Shown here piece by piece: positions 24,421-37,013 of a stretch of DNA of 64,000 nt. The stretch is from Oscheius tipulae (lineage: Eukaryota; Nematoda; Chromadorea; Rhabditida; Rhabditidae). The notes below the pieces were generated by a model, which made no database searches, was not told where the DNA came from, and saw nothing but the letters and a program-made list of their open reading frames with translations. The stretch is taken from the NCBI GenBank assembly GCA_037178975.1, contig JASJZH010000002.1:6809501-6873500 (forward strand), written 5' to 3'. The position numbers were made by a program, and so were the translations under genes. Position 1 is the stretch's first letter. Every line of letters begins with the position of its first letter.

Positions 24421-26854
24421 ACTAAGACAAATGTGAGTTACCACAGAGGATAGTGACTACTTGACTTCCAATTTGTCACTTTCTGGTCTCTTTATTCATC
24501 TTGCTTCTCGCTGAACTTCCACACTTACCAAAACACTCCCGTCATTCCCATTTTCGTCTCAAGATGGTATACCTTTGGCATGATCTGGAATTCGCGTCGC
24601 GGCAGGCACAGACCATAGTTCAGTCGGAGACCAGCCTGCTATTTTCTGTTTATGTTTATATGGAAAAACAGGCAGTTCCCCAAAACATCAAGACTGTGAC
24701 GTATTTGAACTGGAAGAGAGCTTGGGAACAGAGGGGAACCATCCGAACCGAGTCGATTCTTATCGGGACGAATGCGTCAGTAAACTCGGGTACACATGGT
24801 TCTGTTCAGCTTTTTGTTTACCAGAGCTGTGGTCCAAAGGGCGTGTCTGCTCTTCTGACTTGACACATCTGCAAAAGACAACCTCGTAAAATTCGCGCGA
24901 CCGGCACGGCGTCCCCTAATTTAATTATAGAACAGTTCAAATGGTCAGCGAGCAAAGTGGAAAAGAACGCGTGAAAAATAAGTAGAGAAGAAGGGATACT
25001 CTGTCTCTTTGTCTCTCAGTCTTTCCGTTTCTCTGTCTTCCTGTCTCCCTATTTCTCAGTTTCTATGTCTGCTCCTTCTTCCCCAACCCGATTCATCACT
25101 GTCTCCATCAACTTCTCATCAGACACTGTCCCATCATCCATCTTGGTTGTGATTTGTTCCGTCTAACCATACTTCACCTCGACTCTGAAGAGTAATTACG
25201 AGGTAAAAACTTCAGGGACGAGTTCGGCGAAAAGGCGGAGCCATCAGCTTCATTGCGTAGCAGGAACGAAGACCAGCAGTCATTAGACTACTGTAGGCCG
25301 CGAACCAAGATCACAGTTCCTGATGATCGATCAAGTTGATTGCTGAACGGATAGTTTCGTAGTTTTTATTTATCTCCAGAGTCGTGTTATTCGAGTCATT
25401 TTCAGGTGACTCTTCTGTGACGCGACGAGGAGTTTATCGCAAAAAGTGCGTGATTTAGTCGAAGACCAAAAAACGGCAGATGAGGTTTTGGATGAGAAAT
25501 AAACAGTCATGTCACTTTTCTGCTTGTTGTTTATCAATCATTGCCTTGACGGGGGACACAACATACTAATTAATCGACCTGTTTCTCGGACCCTGCTTGG
25601 AGAAAGCGAAAAGGGATCTGGTGGTCGAAGTTCGTCTGGTGCTGGGTCAAGGGGATAGGGGAGGCCAATCGGGAAGACAGTAGACATACTTGACTGGAGC
25701 AGGTGAGTTTGAGACAAGTGCAGAGAGTTCAATCAAGCTTAGAAAAGAGAAGAGTCAAGAATCCAGCTGCGATCAAAGTGTCATGTCCAGATCTCTCACT
25801 GACCAGGCAAGAGTGGAAAATAAAGTGTCGGATTCAGATCAGAGAGTGACTGAAGTTTCAAACAGAATGAATAGTTTTCTCACTCGACAGTCGGTATTTG
25901 AAAGAGACCGTTAGCTGTTAGTTAGACCTTCTCTGGGCTCACAGATCCACAGGTCAGTCGAGTGGCTAGAATCAGGAAGCAAGCTTGTGAGTCGATTAAA
26001 AGTATAGCAATTTCACTGAACTTTGCACAAAAGCAGATGAGTCCAGCTATGAAATTTTTGGCTCTTCTGGTCTGGTATAAAGAGGAGAGTCGAGAGTCAA
26101 TCGTAGTAGTCAGTTCCATTCAGGAAAGCGTAACTCAAATAGCAAGATAGTCAAGAGTAGTTCTATAGTTGTGCAAAGGATCAAGAGTCAAGCCCACTTC
26201 ATTTTTTTAATACCAGCTGCCGACAGCAGTTTCGCAGCCCTGTAGTCTTGGCTTAATGTTGAAAGCAGGCGGCTTCGTCGCTTGCCTAGAAGATTCCTCC
26301 ACAGCTGACTTGTCCCCTTGTCTCTTGGCATGATCTGACTTGTCAGCTTTTTCGGTTTTGGTGTTGACAGGAAATTGGAGACCATGACGTACAGCCGGAC
26401 ACTATTGCTCTTCGGTGAAGAAAGATGATCAGATTCCCATTCAGTCTTCAAGGGATACTTCTGGTATGGTTGCCATGTTCATGTCCCGAACTCTTATTTT
26501 GCTGTTAGCCTAGAGTCTGTAAGCACGCAAGCCCAAAGAAATGCCTCCTAAACTTCTAGATTAATTGAACTTTCTATCCATCTCTCTCCTCTTTTTCCTT
26601 GTCCTTTCTGAAAACTGTCTGTTGATGTTTGTCATTGGAGAGTAATTAATTACTCGTACTTTGTCTCTCGCTCCTTCTCTCTCCCCGAAACCAAAATAAA
26701 CACCCGAAACTGTATTTGAAGCCTTCTGGGAAGAGACCCGAACCAATAAATAACCCAGAGACGGCTGCACGTGACTGCCCGAAACTGCTGCCACGTGGAG
26801 AAGAGAAGCTCTAATGGGTTCAAGGTGCATAGATAAAAAATTTTATGCAAAGAA

Positions 26855-29800
26855 TTAAGAATTGGGACAGTTTCTCATGTTGCCGCGGGCTTTTTGGTAT
26901 CCGAGCTTCATCTCGCGGTTGACTAGCTCGAGCAGTGCGCGCCAGGCTTTCTGTTCGTCCAGGGTGGCTGAGGAGAACTCTTCCATGAGGGTGTCAGTGA
27001 AGGCATCCCACCATGTTAGCTGGAAAACTTCAGGATTAGGGAAAAACTGTACCGATCCGTCTCGCCAGACGGTACGCGTGAGAACTTTACTGGCGATACG
27101 AAAAAGTGTTTGCTTGTCAACGGTACTGATTTTTGTCTGGTCGCCAAGAAAATATGGACCCTCGCGACGGTACGGGTGAAAGTTTTTCGGTTACCGACAT
27201 TGTAAGCAAGTCGCTGACGAAAGATTATGTGAGTATGCCTAGCCGGAACAGAATGCGAAAACGTTTGTGTGGTCGAAACGCTACGGGCTCGCAACTTTAC
27301 TGGTTTTCGGATTCGTAGACTAGAACAGAATAACTTAAAGTTTTTTGTTCTCTGATCGAGACGGTACGGATCTTCCGATTCGTCCCGGAATTTTGTATGT
27401 TGCCAGAATATTAAAACAGGGACGAACTTAGGGTATTGCTACATCTAAGCAGGTTATAATCTCTCTACTTCTATTCGATCTCCGCCGGTGTATTAGCCTT
27501 GCTGAAAGGGCGGTGAAGCCGTCAAAGTTACTATTTTTTCCTCTGTGAGCCATGCAACTGATTTTTCGGAGTCTTCAAGGAGTACAACCGAGATCATTCC
27601 AGGCAGAGAACAAAGAACAGGTGTCACCGACTCTTGCACTCTCTTATGAAACATTTCATTGGATCTACAACTTTTGACAGGCGTGATATGCACATGTTTT
27701 CGTCGACCACGTGTTCAAGAGACCAAAAATAGCCGACAACCCGTTCTGGCTTGATCGAGCTCTATCTGTCTCCCACTCCTGTTACAGCCAGACTGTTGTC
27801 TGACACAAATACATGTGACGCGATCTGACAGAACAAAGTGAAAGTTAGGCTTAAGGGAGGCTTTAACAAAATATTTGCGCGACATTGGTCTTCTCGACAT
27901 CTTTGTCTTTCTCTCTTCGGCGCCGTCCTTCTTCTAATTTGTCGTAAAATTAGCGCAGATTCATTTGCGGCTAATTTTAGATGAAGAGGGGGTTCCGGGA
28001 GACAGAAATAGTGCTTACACACGTCAGGGTGAGCCCTGAAAGTGGTCAAGGGTATCCTGTGGAATGTGAACCGTGATCATGGGTGGTGTCAAGAAGAGGG
28101 AGGGAAGATCATAGTCGAAATCCTGTGACTTGTCAAGTCATTTTTATAGTGAAAACAGAATTTTTCAGCTTTCTTATGTATTTCATACTTGTAGAGCAGT
28201 TTAAACGCTACCACTTTGCAGAACGTTGCAAAGCTGGAATATGCCGTCTTGACCCTGGAAAGTAGATAGTACCATACTCAGCGCGCTAAAAAAATGCGTC
28301 CCACATGTTTCCTCTCGACACCCTTCAAGCGTGGGCTGGTCGAAATATAAGCAGAAGCAGATTGTATATTCTGAGATTGTGAATGTCCCAGTTACAGAAC
28401 GAACAAAGGGTTATTTTAGGAAAAAGCCCTCCGAAAGAAGTGGCGATTTGATCGGGATAGAAGAACTACTTGACAGGCTGACAGAACAAAACTGGAAAGA
28501 CCATCCAGAGTCTGAACTGTGTAGACAACGTGCCACAACAGTCAAGTTCTTTTACAGCTGGGCACGCAAATTCGCCAGCGTGGCACCGTCGGTTAGTGCT
28601 CCGACTACGAAATCAAAAGGTTCGGGATCGACTCCCGGTTGATTCAATCTCTTTGTATCTCTCAATAAACAATCGCAAACAAAAAGGTGTCTCAATGCTC
28701 CTTCCCACCTGAAACTCTTCCTTACTGAATCCAGCATGTTGTTGTCCCAAATGAAAGCACGTCTGATTAAATTCGTCGATATTGTTGAGCACCGAATCCT
28801 GCAAAACTGTACTCTCATCGACCTGTCTAGCTTATTGGGATAGATTCCGAGACGCTCCCTAAAGGTTCTCAGGGAGATCATTTGCGTCACGGGCGACGAC
28901 ACCGGTAGGAGAGAGTATGCTAAAGGTGGAGGTGAACGATGATGAACGGGCTGCTGCTGGTAGCGGTTGCAAGCTGCACGAACCCTTTGGTTGCTGCTGC
29001 AGGCAACAAAGGAGGGGACCGTCAGTTTAAGTCATCAGAACATGGGTTCTTTGAGAGTAAACCTGTCAATCATTGTCACTATCTTATCGTAAGAAGGTTC
29101 CAATGTTAGCCAAACATTCGGGAAGTAAAGGGAGAGGTATCAGGGCCTGTCACTATCACTGTCGTTTACGGTAACTAACTGTTGGCCTAGTAGCAGCTGC
29201 TGGTTGTCAGGAGACGAGAACAACAGACGACAGGGTATTGGGAAAACATTGGGTAGAATATACTCAAAAGATGTTGATTAGACGTGACAAGACTTGGCAG
29301 GTTGACATAATCTTGGCAATGCAGTACTCCTAGTTCTGTCGACAGTTCTACCCGAGGATAGTTGGTACACTTCGCCTCTCGGACGTCAGACTCATCAGTG
29401 GAGCTACCCGAACTACATTAGAGCCATGAGTTTCATTGTCTCTGTCTCTCTGTCTAATAGTCTCTTATTTCTCTGTCTCGTTATTTCTCCGTCTCTGTCT
29501 CTCTGTCCTTGATGTTCATATTTTGACCTACCAAACAGAGTGATTGATCTATCTCCTTACTATTTCAAGACCCAGCTGTCACTTATTATTAGACAAAACA
29601 ATCAGTAAGAACACCTACACGGGTACCTGTTTCATGTGCTTTGTTCAGGAATTTCGGTCTTTTTCTCAATAGAGAGAAATGGCATCTCGTCTGTCCCGAC
29701 GCAGAAGATGGATCGACTACTATCTTTCTGACCGAGAGAAATATTTCACAAACAGCGCGTGTGTTTTCGTCAAAGATGATGCGTTCCAATTGTTCCCAAA

Positions 29801-30107
29801 ATTAGAAACCAACCGATATCAAAACCTCGAAGAAGCTGGCTATTCGGCTAGCCAACTGTTGCATGACAAAATCGGCTTCGTCGGCCGAGGCGGCGTGACC
29901 GGCACTGGTTCGGAGGATAGTAGCCATGTCAGAGTCTCGAATACACAGCTTTATGAGCACCTGAACGGGAGTTGATTTTGAATAGAAAAGCCCTACAGTA
30001 TGAAAGGCTGACTGTTTGTTCTTGGCTACGCATTTCCTCCAAGCTGACTGAATGACAGAAGGCTGGATCCGACGACGTTCCCAGATTCGGACTAGGTAGG
30101 CACCCAT
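26855..30107 (-). CDS. Divergent globin, three exons, 186 aa
   Basis: Exons on the minus strand 29826-30107, 28709-28822 and 26855-27019 join in phase 0 at both junctions. The C-terminal half is clearly a globin: CFHLGQQHAGFSKEEF gives the F helix with the proximal (F8) His that binds heme iron, and WWDAF...EEF...EQKAWRALLELVNREMKLGY gives the G and H helices with the conserved Trp and Tyr. Exon 1 gives helices A-E (IQSAWRKCVAKN at the A helix). By pattern, no His stands where the distal E7 residue should be; Glu or Val is there, so ligand chemistry may be unusual. The start MGAY follows a TTTCTAG by one base, fitting trans-splicing. Introns are about 1.0 and 1.7 kb and repeat-filled. Globin identity is firm; subfamily is not. 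Confidence 0.82.
28577..28645 (+). repeat. tRNA-like fragment in a globin intron
   Basis: GTCGGTTAGTGCTCCGACTACGA followed by GGGATCGACTCCCGG resembles the D, anticodon and T arms of a tRNA. The anticodon stem does not pair, so a working tRNA is unlikely; a SINE head is the better reading. Confidence 0.4.
29200..29395 (-). repeat. Dispersed repeat, arm 2 (inverted partner at 24.2-24.4 kb)
   Basis: Inverted partner of 24220-24420. It lies in the globin intron between exons 28709-28822 and 29826-30107. The palindromic GTCGACAG core is conserved in both. Confidence 0.6.
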
Positions 30108-30424
30108 TCTAGAAACATTTGTAAAGACAGAGGAACAGTGACAGTATTTCGCATTCACCTCAACTATACTCTCGTACTATCAGCTCATGTACCCCGTTTG
30201 AACCGGGAACTGTAAGACATGTGATCTGTCTCTGACACTGTCCACGTGAAAAAGCGAAACTTGAGTACACTCACATGGTCTCAGAGGAAGAGGAAATGTG
30301 GCAAGGAGTCGATTAGTCCCCGACTAGGAGGCCCACAAACGCTTTTGCAAATTAGCAAATTGGCAGTGACAGGCTGTGCTCGCGCACAACATAACCCATA
30401 CTTTATTCACAAAAACAATGATTC

Positions 30425-33400
30425 TCAACTGTCCAGACGGACCTTCAATTGACTCGGTTTCTTCTCCAGTGTGCTTCTACTTGAGACCTTGGTCAGGCCG
30501 TAAGTGGGTCTTCGGATCTGAGAGGAGGAGCGGGAAGACATCAAGGGGTAGGAGGAGGTTGAGGTCGAAATTGAACCAAAGCCAGTCGAGGTGGTTGCGG
30601 ATCTCCTCAACCCATACCCAGTGGGTGAGTCAAGAGAGCTTGTTGAAGAGGACATGGACGAGGCTGAAGGAGATCGTCCCATTGAGGAACCCCTGACAGG
30701 GCGAGGCAGAGATGAGTCAAGCTTTTTGAGCCGGTCCTCTTTGTCTCTGGCGGCTATACTCATTGGGAGACGACTGGGACGAGCGGCTGGAGCTGGGGAG
30801 GAGGCTCTCATGACCACGACGGGTTGTGGTCTGACCACAGCAATGGCTTTCCGCTGACTTCTCCAAGGAGACACAGCTCGGGCAGGGCCTTCAGGTGGTC
30901 TGAGACCGGAGCGTCCAGGCGGTGTCAGTGGTGTCTTCTCCTTCGGAGAGATTCTTGGAGATGGGGACTTTTCTTCCTTCTCCAGCTGTCTCTGTCTCTC
31001 TTCACTCCATAGGACCTTCTCCTCTTCAATCTTCTTGGCGTCTTCTTTGTCGCCGCGGAGACGAGACTCGCCTCGGGACAGCTCACAGGCGTACTAGAAC
31101 AGGATCATTGTCTACTATCTTCTGTCCACTATCTCTATGTCTCCCAGTCCCTGACTCTCTGTCTCACTGGCTCTGCCTCTCTGTTCCTCTCTGTTTCTGT
31201 TTCATTTTCTCTCTTGCTCTCTGTCTCTCACTGTCTCCTACCATTTGAAGTAACTGCCTGGTCAATGGCTTCTTCTCTTCTGTGAGGGCTTCCCCCACAG
31301 CGTTCTCCAGTTCTTGAAGCTTGCTGTCATCGTCTGGTAGAATCAGGAATGACTTTATCCGTGATAGTAATCGGATAGCTTTCAATCTAAACAGATAGAT
31401 AGACTCAACGTTAAAAAAGTAGGGCACCTGACATTGGCCACTTCATCATGAGTCAGTCTTATCACTTCTACCAAGAAATGCTCCATAAAGAAACCGCGAC
31501 TGAATAATCTCAGGACAGTCTCTGCCGCTTCCAGATATAAGAGACGACGGTAGCATGTTTTATGTCCGGCTATCTCTGAATATTTCGTCTTTTTTATAAC
31601 AGAAATTGTGAGACTTACCATTTTTCAAGAAGTCCACGACTGCCAGTCGTTTTGCAGCATCGGGCTGTTCTCTCATGAAAGTTAGCAACGAGTTGACGGC
31701 TGCGATGCGGCATGGAATGGCTCTCTGAAAAAAAGAGATAGACGGCAAAGAGATTTGGCATAATAGGTTATGAAGCTTTAAATAGCGTTTTGTTTCGCTA
31801 CTGATCCGACTAAGTTCGCTTGTGTCCCCTCTTGTTCGACGCGTATCTTTTGAGTGTTCAACAGCTCTTGTCTGACACCCGGCGATTCCTCAGATCGCTT
31901 ACAAATGGCCAATAGTTAAAATCCTGGAGGTAGCGGTTAAATTCACACCCCGCTACGCTACTGTTTGCGGTTCAAGTTCACCCAGTAGCGGCCTCGTGCT
32001 CATGCTGATCCCTAGTCCGACCCCTTTACACTACTATAGTCTGTGAATGAAGAAGGAGTGCTGTGTACCATCAAAGTGCCGTCTGTCTTGTAGCTGTCCT
32101 GACTTTGAGTGGGTGTCCTAGCCCCTATTTTTGACTGTATGATGTTTCTGGAATAACGATAAGTGAAACGGTCATAATAAGGCTGTAAGTTAGAGGACCC
32201 TATCAGATGTCCTCTGGATGACTATCCCCTAAACTCACAGCATGAAGGACTTCTTTCTGCAACAATGGAATGAAAGTTTCCTGGATGTGTGAGACTGAAA
32301 GAACTTGTCGTAGTACTGTAAGATTTCTCAGTAGGGATTCATGAGCCCGCCAGGCCCCGGTCCCTCGAAGAAGCTGGTTGCATCCGAGCAACATTCTGTC
32401 CAGCTGGACCCGTGTGACTTTCTGAACTTCGAATTACGTCGGTATATTGAAAACAGTACCCCATTGGATTCTTCCGCTAATTTGTACAAGATTGGCAGGG
32501 TCTTGTCCAGATTTCCTGTCAGTTTAGAGACCACCTCCGGGGCTCCTCCCCGAATGAGATCAACAAAGGATTCGAGAAGTTGGTGGGTTTTCGGCTGTCG
32601 TTCCAGTAGCTCGTGGAATGAAGCAGCGACGGCCAGTCTAACATCGTCGTCTTAATATTAGCTTGAGAAATAAGGAGGAATGCTTACCGTGGTCCTCACA
32701 AAAAGACTGAAAGATGGGTGAGATCCGTTCGAAAGAGTTGGGGAAAAGTTCGACCATGCACTGAAAATATGTCACTGTCACCGCCACTGTATCTCTCTTT
32801 ATATCTGTCAACTCACTGGAAGATTGAAAGCCGTCATCCGCTTAGTCAGCTTCATGTTTGTCTGTGCTGCTGCTCCAGTCACTTCAGTTTTAGTCTCAGC
32901 GACCATTTTCAGGTAGGTGTTCAAAACCCAGCTTCTGTCCAGTTTGTCCAGATCTGACCACAAGTTGAAGACCCTTAACTGTTGGTCTTTCTACATTCAG
33001 AGGGGATCTACCATGTCCCAAGGTGCCTTGCCACCACCGGCAATGTGTCGTCCTTCTTCTCCAAACAAAGCTCTGCTGTTTTTCTTATCAAAGGAATAAT
33101 AGTCTTTTTCTTGGCTTCGGGAGTAAAATGAGACAGACACTCGTTCAAATTGTTCAGACACGACTCTCGAACCCCGGAATCGTCGTCCTTGCACAGCTGG
33201 ACGAAGCAGGGAAGTAGGAGGCAGACACAGTCGTTCTGGTTCCTAAGTCGAAATTATAGAGAAGCAGATAGTTGACTTTACTTGAGCGCCCTGGCTATGG
33301 TTGGCAGTCGTGTAGCCATAGCCGTCCTCACATTAGAGTTGGCATCCTGACAGAGCTGCTGGGCACAGGGGCCGAGTTCTTTTCTAACCCTGAAAGGATT

Positions 33401-34968
33401 TGTTGACATTGGAACTGCGATTTTCAGTCTGGCTATGGTAGGCTTGCAGTACAGTCCAAGAGATTTGGGTGGTTTGAGTTGTTCAGAACGACAAGGCTGT
33501 CAGAACATAAGTATACATGGACATTCTACAGATTAAGATGGTTCTGTGAAATCAGTTTAAGACGAAAAAGGAACTGTCTGGAGTGCATGTTTCTCGCTTT
33601 GTCAATATGTACTTTTGCCAGATAAGAATTGTTACAGTTCTGTCAAGGCTAGCTCCATATTGTCCCGTACCGTATGGTCTGGCTCAAAGAAGATGGAATC
33701 TTGGTAAAGCTTCTCACCAATAGTGATTTTTGGCAGCTCTGAACCTTCTTAGAGTGAGAAGTCCATCTAATCCGCACCTTTGGCGGCCTCTGCCCTTCTC
33801 TCTTACTTGACCGCCGTAAGTGTGTAATGATGGGTCAGTCAACAGACTACTAGCTGACAGATTGATTGCTCTCGCTTATTGACAAAGAACTTACACGTCA
33901 GAGGGAAGAATATCAGCCAATTTGTGGAGCAACTTTGCCGCAATCACGCGTCTCTGTACCCGTTGCGCAGGCTCGGCTTGTTGTTGGACTACTGGAACAA
34001 TCTGGAAGATTTTTCGGGATCTGGAAATTAAAAAATGGGCTTACAAACTGTTTGACAGCGTCTAGACTGACACGTTCAGCTACTTCGACCAGAGTTTCGA
34101 GCCAGGCAGCGGCGCTCACTGAAAGATTCCTTTTTGGCTAGGCAAAATTTGTCTTTTCGTCAATACCGGCCTCTTTTCAGATACAAAATAGCATTTTTTC
34201 GGCCTAGCAATGCTCTGCAGAGTTGTAGTTTGGTTCAAGGGTTATAACTTTGTAGAACATCAAAAACCGGAAAGTGCAATCTTGGACCAGAAAATCGGAG
34301 TTAGAAATTGTGACTAGTAGTACAGCAAGTCCAAAAAGAACTTACAGTGCCTAACTTGTGGCACTGGTCCCATGTGCAAGACTACACGATTCGGGGTATC
34401 GGATTCTGGACAAAGAAATGAGAGAGATAGGATGGGAAGAACTCACGATTGTCCTTCTGCTGGCTAATGTTACTGAGAATGTGTTCCAGGAGGAGCTGTA
34501 CTAGGCCACTGAAATATTTTTGAGTGTGAGGACAGGGGAAAGAAACTTACGGAAACTTCTGACAGATATGGTCATTTTGAAAGATGGACTTGTAGACGAC
34601 GGCAGCCTCACAGTGAATGTCCAGGTTGGACTTTTCGTCTTTTAGACATTGCTGGAAGGTTGTACGGTATCTGTCACTGTCACTCACCTGAATGGCTGGT
34701 AACAATTTCTCAATACATTCCTCTCCATGACTCTCTAACAAAGTAGGCAAAGATCGTATTGCTTTCAACTTCGGCACTTCCTTCTCGTCTCTGAATCTCC
34801 ATAATGTTTGACCACTATCAAAATTTACAGCAATTGTTTAAGGGCTTCCTCCAACGGACCCTGTAGAGTGTCCTCAAGATCGGGATCCTCCGCCATTTTG
34901 AACAATTTGTCCCAGTCCAGACCGGAAGAGCTCGGCGGAGGATCGTCTTCTTCATCTTTTTCTGTCAT
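30425..34968 (-). CDS. PPP4R4: PPP4R4-like HEAT-repeat regulatory subunit of protein phosphatase 4
   Basis: A minus-strand gene of many short exons separated by mostly 40-80 bp introns, e.g. 34829-34968, 34688-34790, 34551-34651, 34448-34508 and further exons down to the stop at 30425. The start is MTEKDEEDDPPP at 34968, 4 nt after ATATTCAG. The body is HEAT repeats: AAAWLETLVEVAERVSLDAV, LLHKLADILPSD, QLCQDANSNVRTAMATRL, and LFSRGFFMEHFLVEVIRL followed by THDEVANVR. These align in order with human PPP4R4 motifs. A coiled Glu/Lys segment and a Ser/Pro/Arg-rich disordered tail (30425-30990) end the protein, also as in PPP4R4. The family binds the PP4 catalytic subunit in the cytosol. PPP4R1 was considered and fits less well. 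Exon borders in 31.4-33.9 kb are approximate. Confidence 0.82.
31900..31995 (+). repeat. Ser/Leu-tRNA-like SINE head in a PPP4R4 intron
   Basis: ATGGCCAATAGTTAAAATC resembles the A box of Ser/Leu tRNAs (TGGCCGAGTGGTTAAGGC), and GCGGTTCAAGTTCACCC about 60 bp on fits a B box. Surrounding DNA is non-coding. Confidence 0.4.
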
Positions 34969-35014
34969 CTTCCTGAATATTGTTGGAATATGTGAAGGAG
35001 GAAGAAGATAGGCG

Positions 35015-37010
35015 TGGAGCCAGTGGTGCTCGTAAAATCGTCGCCCCGAGACGTGCCCGATCAATCAAAGCAGGATTTTTGGCTGATCCACATTTTGAGG
35101 AAGAAAACAGAGGGAATGAGGAAAAATAAGTTATAGACAGTTGGTCGACAGAGGACGACCGGAAGGGCATTTCTTAAAAACAAATCATTACAATGAATCA
35201 GCCAAACACTTTTATTATTTTTTTCCACGAGAAGATAGAATTTGAAATTTGAAAATTGAACATTAAAAATTAAGAATGTTCACAAAATGATCTTTGATAC
35301 CTTAACTTCTAATGAACTTCTACAGTTTCTTCAAACTTGTCTACACGTGTGGCTGTCAAAAAAAAGAGGTGAACAGTGTACTGAATTTTGCGGAACAGAT
35401 AATTTTGACTTTGACAGAAGAAAGCAGTAGCAGCTTGATAAATAATTGTGAATAATTATAGGCAGAGTTATTTGCGCCAGAAATACTTTGTTTCACAGGG
35501 TGTGAATCCAAAATATGTAAAAGTAAGCAAAAGTTAACAAAAAAAAGCTAGGTAATAAAGATATTAGTAAAAAATGCTTTCCAGATCTCTACTATTTAAA
35601 CCTACTATGTTCAATAGCAGTTATTGCCTAAAAAGCCAATGCAAACTAGGCAAACAAGAAGAAGCTGTCGGAGACGACTTCGCCGTTCTTTTGCTTCATA
35701 AATTGACGATTTGATACGCCTAAAAGTGTAGGCAAATGGTTTTTCGCGAAAGGCTAGCATTTTATACAGATCCATCATAGACATGATCTTTAAAAAAAGA
35801 AAAAGAATTTTTATTTGTTCGTAATATTCTTTCTTGAGGGTTCGTAATTCTTGCTCATTACTACAACATCTCAGTGTAAGAAAGACCTGTGAGGGCTCAA
35901 AACACGGCATTGAGTTACCTAAACTTGTTCCGTTTAACTTGTTATTCTATTTTGGGTTTCACTTAACAATATATATTCTACTGTTCCATCAAAGACGGCA
36001 TTAGAATTTAATTGGGAATGTTTAACGTGCCTTCATTTAATGATTCCAACGTCTTCCGGAACACACTTGGCAATGAAAAAAGATCTAGAAGAGACTCGGG
36101 TAAATAGAACAGGTGGGTGGATCTGCCCGGAGGATAGCTCACTAGCCGAGAACCGCCGAGAGGCGAGGGTGGTGGTGGCGAGAGCGGAGAGAAAGCAGGG
36201 GCGCCTGCTCCAGTTGTAATCCTTGTCCAGATGCGTCAAAAAAGTCTTAGATTATCTGAACTTTTGAAGATTCCATGATTCTCCCGATCCCTGGAGAAGA
36301 ACCTGATCGGTGTGTGTTTTCCTCACAGTTGAACAGTACTCAAGTGTCGCCGAGGGCATAAAAAGGGCACGGTGGGAACTGATTGAGAGTGAAGAGATCC
36401 GCTGGCTCGATCACGTGACGGCAGAAATAATAGGCAACTCAATCAGAAAATGTCACTTACTCTTTGCCACTAAACTTTAGAAAAAATACTCTCCGATACT
36501 CTGATATTTCACTCCACGGGAATCCTAGACTAGTAGCAAAATTGACTGTTTGAGTCCATAGGAAAAGATCAGAAAAAGATTTTTGACATTGCCACCAGTG
36601 CGCTTTTTTGCTTTAAGCCTTAATTCTCTCAATGTCTGAGCGGTCATGAAAATTAAATACTCTGATAGTGCACCCCCACGTGAATCTACTGTCTCTACAA
36701 CACATCCTGTCGCTTTTCACCGCCACTCACAATTATAAGATTCTTCATTATAGATATCTCTTTCGTCGAATCTGGACGAGTACACGTGTTCAATGGGAGG
36801 TTATTGGTCATCATTTGGAAAAAGGCAATAGCAACTACTAGTTACAGCATGGGTCTAGAGATTATGCAAGCCTTTGGCGCAGCGGAATGGCAACAAAAAT
36901 TGACTAGGGTGAATAGAATAGAATAAAATTGGAGGGATAAATGAGCAGGGATACCCGTCTTGTGAAGACTATTTTTGAGAAGGATAAAGTGAAACAGGAA
37001 CCAGTCGAGA
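35015..37010. other. Intergenic stretch, one weak minus-strand frame
   Basis: AT-rich DNA between PPP4R4 and the receptor phosphatase. A minus-strand frame at 35614-35910 (99 codons) ends in a hydrophobic stretch (LLLVCLVCIGFLG) preceded by basic residues, like a tail anchor, but I see no family and no convincing flanking exons. GGCGCAGCGGAATGGC near 36871 resembles an A box. Confidence 0.3.
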
Positions 37011-37013
37011 AGA

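Larger units (their letters stand above)
22200..26850. other. Gene-poor, repeat-rich stretch
   Basis: No coherent spliced coding sequence was found. It holds CTCTGTCT-type microsatellite blocks (23503-23590, 24035-24140, about 25000-25060), a 138-bp duplicated unit (24003-24172) and one member of a long inverted-repeat pair (24220-24420). Open frames such as 24501-24863 (+) show no recognisable domain. Confidence 0.5.

Noticed and set aside
30425-34968. PPP4R1 or PP2A scaffold A subunit
   Set aside because: Ordered motifs and the Ser/Pro-rich tail fit PPP4R4 better.
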